Shown piece by piece: positions 6,717 through 12,365 of a DNA stretch of 12,365 bases (position 1 is its first letter; each line of letters begins with the position of its first letter). A model generated the notes under the pieces. The model did not search any database. It was not told the origin of the DNA and worked only from the letters and a program-made list of their open reading frames with translations. Origin of the DNA: an uncultured Roseburia sp. (GTDB lineage: Bacteria > Bacillota > Clostridia > Lachnospirales > Lachnospiraceae). A program made the translations under genes and the position numbers. The stretch is taken from assembly GCA_945928585.1 (NCBI GenBank), contig CAMENQ010000032.1:1-12365 (forward strand). Direction: 5' to 3'.

Positions 6717-8758
6717 AAAGTGAAGTAAGAAAAAGAAGAAGGAGATTTTGGGCGTTTTGCCTGACAGTTATATTGATTTTTGGCAATATGGCGCCAATGG
6801 CTGCTTATGCGACAGAGTACACAGTTGAAGAATTGCATGAAGATAATGGAGAAACAGATATTTTTGATGTAAGTATATTAAAGCCGGGTGATACGGTTAA
6901 ACAAGATAGTAGTTATGTGGACGTGTACTATTATGATTATGATAAAAACAATACAATAAGTGAAGAATATGGGCTCTTAAATCAAGAGCATATTGTAAAA
7001 AAATATGATGAAATTAAAAATCTAGGAGAAGCAGAGCAAGAAGTATATTGGAAGGTTAATAGTATAAGTGAATCTGGTAATTGTTATACATTACATTTAA
7101 TGCCAGTCAAAGTATATAAAATTATGTATATATTAGATGGTGGAACGAATGGCTCTAATACTGAAACATATTGTGAAGGTATTGGAGTGGAGAGCCTTGC
7201 TGATGCCGAAAAGACGGGTTATAAATTTGAGGGATGGTACACTAATGAAAACTTCACCGAGGAGTCAAAGGTGACAAACATATCAACAAACAAGACTGGA
7301 AATATAACGCTTTACGCAAAATTCACACCAAACAGATATAACATCAGCTATGTTTTAAATGAAGGAACCAACGGAGAAAACCCATCAAGCTATACTTATG
7401 GAACAGGAGTGACAAGCTTTGCCGACGCCACCAAAGAAGGCTATAAATTTGACGGCTGGTACAGTAACGCAGATTTCACAACAAAGGTGACATCAATATC
7501 AACAACCCAGACCAAAAATGTAACGCTTTACGCAAAATTTAGCGAAGCCAGCTATAATATAGAATATAACATGAACGGAGGAACCAATGCCGGCAGTAAC
7601 CCATCAAGCTATACTTATGGAACAGGAGTCAGCAGCTTTGCTGATGCTGTCAAGGAAAACTATACATTTGACGGTTGGTACAGTGACGCAGATTTTACAA
7701 AAAAGGTGACATCCATATTAACAACCCAGACTGGAAATATAACGCTTAACGCAAAGTTTATACCAAACAACTATAATATCACATATGAATTAAACGGAGG
7801 AACCAACGGAAACAACCCGGCAGGCTATACCTGCGGAACAGGAGTGACAAGCTTTGCCGACGCCACCAAAGAAGGCTATACATTTGATGGCTGGTACAGT
7901 GACGCAAAGTTTACAACTAAGGTGACAACCATATCAACAACCCAGACTGGAGATGTAAAGCTTTACGCAAAATTCACATCGAACGATGATAATAAAGGCA
8001 AAGTTGCATGGGATGAAATCGCTGACAAGATAAAGAACGCAAAAGACGGTGATAAAATTATCATAGATATGAATGGTGAAACAGTGCTTCCAGAAGATAT
8101 TTTAAGTGAAATAAAAGGTAAGGATATAGACATTGTGCTTGATATGGGTGATGGATTTATATGGACAATAAACGGTATGACAGTATCCGACCCTAAGGAT
8201 GTGGATATGGGAGTAAGCATGGGAAGCGATATACCTGTAAAAGTAATCAACCTGCTGACAGGCGAGCTTAGTTACATCACAATTACACTTGCACATGACG
8301 GAGATTTCGGTTTCACGGCAATTCTTACAGTTAACATGAACGAGAAAAACAACGGCTTATACGCAAATCTTTATTATTATAATGAGAAGAGTGAAAATAT
8401 GGAGTTTATTAGTTCCGGACTTGTCAGAAAAGACGGAAATGTGGATCTTACATTTACACACGCCTCTAAATATATTATTTTACTTGACGTATATGACCAT
8501 GGAGCAAAGAAGGATGTAGCTCCAGAACCGACTACAGAACAAAACACAGAGCAGACTACAGAACAAAACACAGAGTCAGTTACAAATAATGAACAGCAAA
8601 CATCAAATACCGAAGACAAAGGAACAGACACAGCACCACAAACAGGAAACAGTGCATGGAATCCGTGGCGGGTAGTAGTGATAGGAGCTATGATTATTGT
8701 AATAGGAATGGGAGTGTTCATTGTAGAAAAGAAAAATTTGGGAGAAAATAAAAACTAA
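6713..8758 (+). CDS. Cell-wall surface protein with four Flg_new/InlB B repeats and PxTG-type sorting signal
   Basis: This 681-residue protein begins with a very basic n-region and a hydrophobic core with an A-Y-A-T cleavage site (signal peptide, about 1-34). Residues 35-134 are an unrecognised acidic domain. Four Listeria-Bacteroides (Flg_new, InlB B) repeats follow at 135-204, 209-276, 281-349 and 354-421, each 68-70 residues and carrying 'F(D/E)GWY' near the middle and a closing '(Y/N)AKF'. Residues 428-592 form another domain ('WTINGMTV', 'THASKYIILLD') seen in Lachnospiraceae surface proteins. A Thr/Glu/Gln linker (604-640) leads to 'APQTGN' (641-646), a helix (about 653-671) and a basic tail: a sortase-type signal with Ala in place of the LPxTG leucine. 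It is coupled by ATGA to the GT2 gene, which makes it a candidate substrate for glycosylation; the Thr-rich linker would be an obvious site. Ligand unknown. Confidence 0.88.
   Translation: MKSEVRKRRRRFWAFCLTVILIFGNMAPMAAYATEYTVEELHEDNGETDIFDVSILKPGDTVKQDSSYVDVYYYDYDKNNTISEEYGLLNQEHIVKKYDEIKNLGEAEQEVYWKVNSISESGNCYTLHLMPVKVYKIMYILDGGTNGSNTETYCEGIGVESLADAEKTGYKFEGWYTNENFTEESKVTNISTNKTGNITLYAKFTPNRYNISYVLNEGTNGENPSSYTYGTGVTSFADATKEGYKFDGWYSNADFTTKVTSISTTQTKNVTLYAKFSEASYNIEYNMNGGTNAGSNPSSYTYGTGVSSFADAVKENYTFDGWYSDADFTKKVTSILTTQTGNITLNAKFIPNNYNITYELNGGTNGNNPAGYTCGTGVTSFADATKEGYTFDGWYSDAKFTTKVTTISTTQTGDVKLYAKFTSNDDNKGKVAWDEIADKIKNAKDGDKIIIDMNGETVLPEDILSEIKGKDIDIVLDMGDGFIWTINGMTVSDPKDVDMGVSMGSDIPVKVINLLTGELSYITITLAHDGDFGFTAILTVNMNEKNNGLYANLYYYNEKSENMEFISSGLVRKDGNVDLTFTHASKYIILLDVYDHGAKKDVAPEPTTEQNTEQTTEQNTESVTNNEQQTSNTEDKGTDTAPQTGNSAWNPWRVVVIGAMIIVIGMGVFIVEKKNLGENKN
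7115..7975 (+). repeat. Four-unit coding repeat array inside the surface protein
   Basis: The units lie at 7115-7324, 7337-7540, 7553-7759 and 7772-7975. Units 2, 3 and 4 share long identical DNA tracts: 46 nt are the same at 7400-7445 and 7835-7880, and units 2 and 3 share about 32 nt ending near 7410 and 7630. Unit 1 is clearly more diverged. Such identity at silent sites points to recent duplication or gene conversion. Confidence 0.85.
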
Positions 8759-8797
8759 TAATATTGATAATATTTAGAAATATAATAGTGTAAGCAT

Positions 8798-8837
8798 AAA
8801 AAACGTCTGAAAGGAAATCATCCTTCGGACGTTTTTT
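8798..8837 (+). terminator. Intrinsic terminator of the surface-protein operon
   Basis: A stem pairs 8798-8815 (A6-CGTCTGAAAGGA) with 8821-8837 (TCCTTCGGACG-T6), with one bulged A and one G-U pair, around a 5-nt loop, and ends in a T6 tract. Confidence 0.87.
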
Positions 8838-8840
8838 ACG

Positions 8841-8912
8841 TAATAGGAAATTACTAAAGCAACAGCATAAAAAATATTGCCACTGGACGAATTATTACAA
8901 ATCGGTTATAAT
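8841..8912 (+). repeat. Copy B of the duplicated intergenic element, carrying a promoter
   Basis: It shares TAATAGGAAATT, AAAGCAACAG and the terminal TATAAT with 3539-3612 in the same order and nearly the same spacing. Here a usable promoter is visible: TGGACG (8884-8889), a 17-nt spacer and TATAAT (8907-8912), which would give the Rpn gene a leader of about 90 nt. Like copy A, it begins just after a terminator. Confidence 0.55.
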
Positions 8913-9010
8913 ATATAAGCAGTCAGCTAATTGATTGTCTGTTCTTTTTTGTACACTTTTTGTGATATACAGTAACAATGTAAATCAACAAATGCAAAAA
9001 GGAGGACATT

Positions 9011-10030
9011 ATGTTAACTGATAATGTACAGACTAACTATGCAAACGCATTCTCAGATTCAGAGGCAGCGGTAAACAGACAACACAAGGACAGGGTTTTC
9101 CGTCTGCTTTTTAATAACAAGAAAAAACTTATGGAGCTTTACAATGCTCTTAACGGAACCAACTATACAAATGAAAATGATTTTACCATAAACACCCTTG
9201 ATAATGCTATTTTTATGTCAATGAAAAATGACATTTCATTTATCGTAGGCAGCGATATGTGTCTATACGAACATCAGTCCACTGTCTGTCCAAATATGCC
9301 GCTTAGGGGACTTTTTTACATATGTGAACTGTATAAGCGGATAAAGGATGAAAAAAGGCTGTATTCAACCACACTCATCAAAATTCCCACACCTCACTAC
9401 ATAGTTTTCTACAATGGAACCGACAATACGGAGGACATTATCACACAGAGGCTTTCAGATGCTTTTTTAAACAGGGACAGGGAAAGCTGCATAGAGGTCA
9501 CTGCCACGCTGATAAATGTAAATTATGGTCATAATAAGGAACTGATGAAAAGTTGCCGCACCTTACAGGATTATTCTTATTTTATCTCAAGAATAAGATA
9601 CCATATGGGAAAGTTGGAAAACAAGGATGATAAAGAAGCCAAATTTGCAGCTGTAAGCACGGCTATAGACGAGTGCATAAAGCAGAATGTGCTTGCTGAT
9701 TTTTTGAAAAATCACAGAGCGGAGGTGACTAATATGTCTATTTTTGAATATGATGAAGAAGAAGCCAAGCAGGTCTTTAAAGAGGATGGACGTATTGAGG
9801 GCATTGCCGAAGGACTTATCCAGGGCAGGGCTGAGGGAAAATCCGAAGGTATGCTTGAAACAAGAATTGCAAGCGTTCTTGAACTTTTAGAGGACATTGG
9901 CGATATTCCTGAACCACTTAAAAATAAAATATGTTCTGAAGCTGATATGGATACTCTTAAAAAATGGCATAAGTATGCAGCAAAATCTAACAGCATAAAG
10001 GAATTTGAGAACTTAATAGTTCAGAGTTAA
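9011..10030 (+). CDS. Rpn family recombination-promoting nuclease / PD-(D/E)XK transposase-like protein
   Basis: This 339-residue protein matches the Rpn/YhgA-like (PDDEXK) family, known in E. coli as DNA endonucleases that promote RecA-independent recombination and usually present in many copies. The nuclease core is in the N-terminal third: Asp74 in 'KNDISFIV' and 'YEHQST' (86-91), the D...E-x-Q form of the PD-(D/E)XK site, followed by 'IPTPHYIVFYNG' (125-136). A helical middle follows. A glycine/glutamate repeat ('EGIAEGLIQGRAEGKSEG', about 263-280) and a helical tail complete the usual C-terminus. The length is ordinary and no frameshift is seen, so it is probably intact. GGAGGA at 9001-9006 sets the start. 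It stands alone between its own promoter and terminator, with no inverted repeats of an insertion sequence. Its role in this host is unknown. Confidence 0.85.
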   Translation: MLTDNVQTNYANAFSDSEAAVNRQHKDRVFRLLFNNKKKLMELYNALNGTNYTNENDFTINTLDNAIFMSMKNDISFIVGSDMCLYEHQSTVCPNMPLRGLFYICELYKRIKDEKRLYSTTLIKIPTPHYIVFYNGTDNTEDIITQRLSDAFLNRDRESCIEVTATLINVNYGHNKELMKSCRTLQDYSYFISRIRYHMGKLENKDDKEAKFAAVSTAIDECIKQNVLADFLKNHRAEVTNMSIFEYDEEEAKQVFKEDGRIEGIAEGLIQGRAEGKSEGMLETRIASVLELLEDIGDIPEPLKNKICSEADMDTLKKWHKYAAKSNSIKEFENLIVQS

Positions 10031-10038
10031 AATGAATT

Positions 10039-10069
10039 AAAAAGTGCCGCTTGCCGAGCAGCACTTTTT
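10039..10069 (+). terminator. Intrinsic terminator of the Rpn gene
   Basis: AAAAAGTGCCGCT (10039-10051) pairs with AGCAGCACTTTTT (10057-10069) with one C-A mismatch, around a 5-nt loop, and ends in a T5 tract directly after the stop codon. Confidence 0.8.
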
Positions 10070-10083
10070 ATATTTAACAGAGA

Positions 10084-10447
10084 AAACGGGTGGGAGGTGT
10101 AGGCAGAACCTTCATCTACATAGATGATGAATTGCTTATAGAGGAAACCATAAAGGATAAAATACCGGGAAAATTTTACGACGAATATTACAAAATACCG
10201 GAAAGACTGACAAAGAATATGACGGAGATATTACGGAATACACGTTGACAACAGAACCTTTCAATGATAAATTAACCTTAAGGATGACACCGATTAACAG
10301 CAACTGTCTTATATATGAGGACGGCATACTTATTACGATACACGGCCAAGAGTTATAGATATTTCATCTAAGGACAGTATTGCAGTAAGGTCAGTGGCAG
10401 AGGATTTCAGTACAGAAAAAACATATACATTTAAGATTGTAAGATAA
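10084..10447 (+). pseudogene. Frame-broken remnant of a carbohydrate-active enzyme, possibly GH127 (DUF1680) C-terminal region
   Basis: This 493-nt gap between the Rpn gene and the small orphan holds protein-like sequence in three frames and no start. The first piece (10084 to about 10245) reads 'GVGRTFIYIDDELLIEE', then 'GKFYDEYYKIPERLTK', resembling the C-terminal domain of GH127 beta-L-arabinofuranosidases ('RTFDILVDG...EYPIPEELTKGK'). A second piece in another frame (10209-10358) includes 'EYTLTTEPFNDKLTLRMTP'. A third (10352-10447) includes 'VIDISSKDSIAVRSVAEDF' and ends at TAA. Only the first piece suggests a family, and only moderately. The others may be the rest of the same protein or part of a neighbour joined by deletion. 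At least two frameshifts and a lost N-terminus make function unlikely. With the arabinosidase at the left edge, it hints at eroded arabinan-degrading genes in this region. Confidence 0.6.
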
Positions 10448-10523
10448 TAACAAAGCTTTATATGTGTATATGTATAGTTGCCGGATGATAAAAAATATAT
10501 TTTAGCAGATTGGAGGCAGCATT

Positions 10524-10784
10524 ATGGGAAATAAGGGTGCAAAGCTTTGTATTGAAAAGGAACTTTTAAATCTCCAGCTTAATTTGGAAAACAATTACAA
10601 GGAGAATGCATATGATTCCTACCTTAATGTATCAGCTATGATTGAAAGCTTTTTTGAACAGGGCGAGATTTCAAAATGGGCATACAGAAGATATAAAAGA
10701 AAAATGCAAAGGTATGATGAAATCTATTCTGAAAATGAAGAGAATGCGGGAGATGAAAAAGACGTATCCTTAGGGACAAATTAA
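10524..10784 (+). CDS. Small hypothetical protein (86 aa)
   Basis: I do not recognise this protein. It starts at ATG with a good GGAGG site (10512-10516) 7 nt upstream, which supports real translation. It looks soluble and helical: an N-terminal half rich in Leu, Asn and Glu ('KELLNLQLNLENNYKENAY', 12-30), a 'MIESFFEQGEISKWAYRRYK' segment (39-58) and a very basic stretch ('RRYKRKMQRY', 55-64), then an acidic, probably disordered tail. No signal peptide, membrane segment or metal-binding cluster is visible. The basic helix could contact nucleic acid, but that is a guess. It lies after the degraded enzyme and before the hairpin upstream of argH, so it appears to be a single-gene transcript. A lineage-restricted small protein is the simplest description. 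Confidence 0.6.
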   Translation: MGNKGAKLCIEKELLNLQLNLENNYKENAYDSYLNVSAMIESFFEQGEISKWAYRRYKRKMQRYDEIYSENEENAGDEKDVSLGTN

Positions 10785-10803
10785 ATAAAGCAGTAAAAAC
10801 AGG

Positions 10804-10832
10804 TTGGCATGGCATAAGTTTTCTGATATAAT
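10804..10832 (+). promoter_or_regulatory. Probable argH promoter, nested in the upstream terminator hairpin
   Basis: TTGGCA (10804-10809), exactly 17 nt and TATAAT (10827-10832) make a strong vegetative promoter. The spacer is the left arm of a 17-bp perfect hairpin and the -10 sits in its loop. Transcription would begin near 10839, inside the right arm, so argH mRNA would lack the left arm and could not fold the terminator. Confidence 0.65.
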
Positions 10833-10857
10833 CGAACAGAAAACTTATGCCATTTTT
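10809..10857 (+). terminator. Long perfect hairpin: terminator of the 86-aa gene
   Basis: ATGGCATAAGTTTTCTG (10809-10825) and its exact reverse complement (10837-10853) form a 17-bp stem with an 11-nt loop, followed by TTTTT interrupted at 10858. The T-tract is short but the stem is strong. It could instead, or also, be an operator for argH. Confidence 0.7.
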
Positions 10858-10922
10858 GCATAAATTGTTAATGTTTAAAAGAAAAACTATTGAACAAAAA
10901 AATAAAAACGGAGGACACATAT

Positions 10923-12299
10923 ATGAAACTTTGGGGTGGACGATTTACTAAGGAAGAAAATCAGTTGGTACATAATTTTAATGAATCATTATCCTTTGAT
11001 CAGAAATTTTACAGACAGGATATACAGGGCAGCATGGCACATGTAAAAATGCTTGCAGCTACAGGTATTATATCTGAGGAAGACAGGGACTCCATACTGA
11101 AGGGCCTTGAAAGTATACTGTCAGACATAGAAAGCGGTAAGCTGGAATTTACAAATGAGCATGAAGACATTCACTCATTTGTAGAGGCAAACCTTATAGA
11201 AAGAATAGGCGATGCAGGAAAGAGACTTCACACAGGAAGAAGTAGAAACGACCAGGTAGCTCTTGATATGAAGCTTTATACAAGAGATGAAATAAAAGAA
11301 ATAGATGCACTTGTAAAAGAGCTTTTACAGGTATTACATAATATTATGAAAGAAAATACCGACACATTTATGCCGGGCTTTACCCATCTTCAAAAGGCAC
11401 AGCCCGTAACACTGGCACATCATATAGGTGCATACTTTGAAATGTTTAAAAGAGACAGAGGCAGACTTCACGACATATACGAAAGGATGAATTACTGTCC
11501 ATTAGGCTCAGGAGCCCTTGCAGGAACCACATACCCTCTTGACAGAGATATGACGGCAGAACTTCTAGGCTTTTACGGACCTACCCTTAACAGTATGGAT
11601 TCCGTATCAGACAGAGATTACCTGATTGAACTTTTATCAGCTATGTCAACCATCATGATGCACCTTAGCAGATTTTCAGAGGAAATAATCATATGGAACA
11701 CAAACGAATACCGTTTCGTAGAAATAGATGATGCCTACAGCACCGGCAGCAGTATAATGCCACAGAAAAAAAATCCCGACATAGCAGAGCTTGTACGTGG
11801 AAAAAGCGGCAGAGTCTATGGAGCACTTATGTCCATGCTCACTACAATGAAAGGCATACCACTGGCATACAACAAAGACATGCAGGAAGACAAGGAGTTC
11901 ACCTTTGATGCTATAGACACTGTAAAAGGCTGCCTTGCACTTTTTACAGGTATGGTAAAAACAATGACCTTCAGAAAAGACATAATGGAGGCCAGTGCAA
12001 AAAACGGCTTTACAAACGCCACAGATGCAGCAGATTACCTTGTAGGAAAAGGGGTCCCATTCAGAGATGCGCACGGCATCGTAGGACAGCTTGTTTTGTT
12101 CTGTATAGATAAAAACATAGCACTTGATGATATGACTCTTGATGAATTTAAGGCCATAAGTCCTGTATTCGAGGAAGACATATACGAAGCCATAAGTCTT
12201 AAAACATGCGTGGAAAAGAGAGTAACTATAGGAGCTCCGGGAATGGAGGCTATGAAGAAGGTTATTGAAATAAATGAGGAGTATCTTAAAAACAATTAG
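10923..12299 (+). CDS. argH: Argininosuccinate lyase
   Basis: This 458-residue enzyme of the fumarase/aspartase superfamily splits argininosuccinate into arginine and fumarate, the last step of arginine synthesis, as a cytoplasmic homotetramer. Visible marks are the N-terminal 'KLWGGRF' (2-8), the substrate loop '[13 protein letters not shown]' (103-115), 'THLQKAQP' (154-161) with the active-site His155, and the superfamily signature '[12 protein letters not shown]' (275-286), which carries the catalytic serine at 276/277. Length is exactly typical. I chose ATG 10923 because GGAGGA (10910-10915) is 7 nt upstream and the protein then begins with the family's usual residues; a longer in-frame TTG start near 10890 has no ribosome site. 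argG is not within the window. No ArgR box that I trust is visible upstream; the T/A-rich TGCATAAATTGTTA after the hairpin is only a partial resemblance. Confidence 0.98.
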   Translation: MKLWGGRFTKEENQLVHNFNESLSFDQKFYRQDIQGSMAHVKMLAATGIISEEDRDSILKGLESILSDIESGKLEFTNEHEDIHSFVEANLIERIGDAGKRLHTGRSRNDQVALDMKLYTRDEIKEIDALVKELLQVLHNIMKENTDTFMPGFTHLQKAQPVTLAHHIGAYFEMFKRDRGRLHDIYERMNYCPLGSGALAGTTYPLDRDMTAELLGFYGPTLNSMDSVSDRDYLIELLSAMSTIMMHLSRFSEEIIIWNTNEYRFVEIDDAYSTGSSIMPQKKNPDIAELVRGKSGRVYGALMSMLTTMKGIPLAYNKDMQEDKEFTFDAIDTVKGCLALFTGMVKTMTFRKDIMEASAKNGFTNATDAADYLVGKGVPFRDAHGIVGQLVLFCIDKNIALDDMTLDEFKAISPVFEEDIYEAISLKTCVEKRVTIGAPGMEAMKKVIEINEEYLKNN

Positions 12300-12365
12300 T
12301 GTAGAGGGGCAGATTCTGTCCTGCTAAGAAAATATCAGTCCGCAGCGGTACGCCTTATGGGGCTA

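Noticed and set aside
10855..10875. ArgR operator before argH
   Set aside because: TGCATAAATTGTTA matches the ARG box at only about 9 of 14 positions in an AT-rich background.
10890..10922. Longer argH start at an upstream TTG
   Set aside because: It lacks a ribosome site, and the 11 extra residues are not part of the family; ATG 10923 has GGAGGA at ideal spacing.
12303..12324. Terminator after argH
   Set aside because: GGGGCAG/CTGTCCT can form a short stem but no T-tract follows, and the window ends too soon to judge what lies beyond.

Overview
The window reads as chromosomal DNA of an AT-rich, low-GC Gram-positive anaerobe, most likely a Lachnospiraceae member of Clostridia. The inference rests on frequent ATA and AGA codons, GGAGG-type ribosome sites, a plant-polysaccharide hydrolase end, a cell-wall surface protein with Listeria-Bacteroides (Flg_new/InlB B) repeats and a TTEQ-rich linker, and a multicopy-type Rpn nuclease gene. 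All genes I can support are on the + strand. No rRNA, tRNA, CRISPR array or intact insertion sequence is visible.

Layout. (1) 1-1648: the 3' end of a probable GH51 alpha-L-arabinofuranosidase, then a sodium:alanine symporter. (2) 1730-3534: a sigma-A type promoter, ilvN (regulatory subunit of acetolactate synthase), ilvC (ketol-acid reductoisomerase) and a strong intrinsic terminator: part of branched-chain amino acid synthesis, without ilvB alongside. (3) 3535-4615: a noncoding stretch with a repeated intergenic element and 23-bp tandem repeats, followed by a LytTR-PAS regulator gene. (4) 4604-8837: a 21-bp-spaced direct repeat next to a very good promoter, then three tightly coupled genes (polytopic GT-C-like membrane protein, GT2 glycosyltransferase, repeat-bearing surface protein with a C-terminal PxTG-type sorting signal) and a terminator. 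(5) 8841-10069: a second copy of the intergenic element, a single Rpn/PDDEXK gene and a terminator. (6) 10084-10447: a frame-broken remnant of a probable carbohydrate-active enzyme. (7) 10524-10853: an 86-residue orphan and a long perfect hairpin. (8) 10804-12299: a promoter nested in that hairpin, then argH (argininosuccinate lyase).

How it may work together. The metabolic genes (ilvNC, argH, symporter) look housekeeping. The most interesting unit is 3638-8837. A stand-alone LytTR-PAS regulator sits directly upstream of a three-gene surface-glycan/glycoprotein cassette. Its possible binding sites (short direct repeats about two helical turns apart) lie in front of its own gene and immediately upstream of the cassette promoter. 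I infer a self-contained sensory circuit in which the PAS domain controls expression of a surface protein together with its own membrane glycosylation enzymes. The gene order, overlaps, promoter and repeats are seen directly; the functional linkage is inference.
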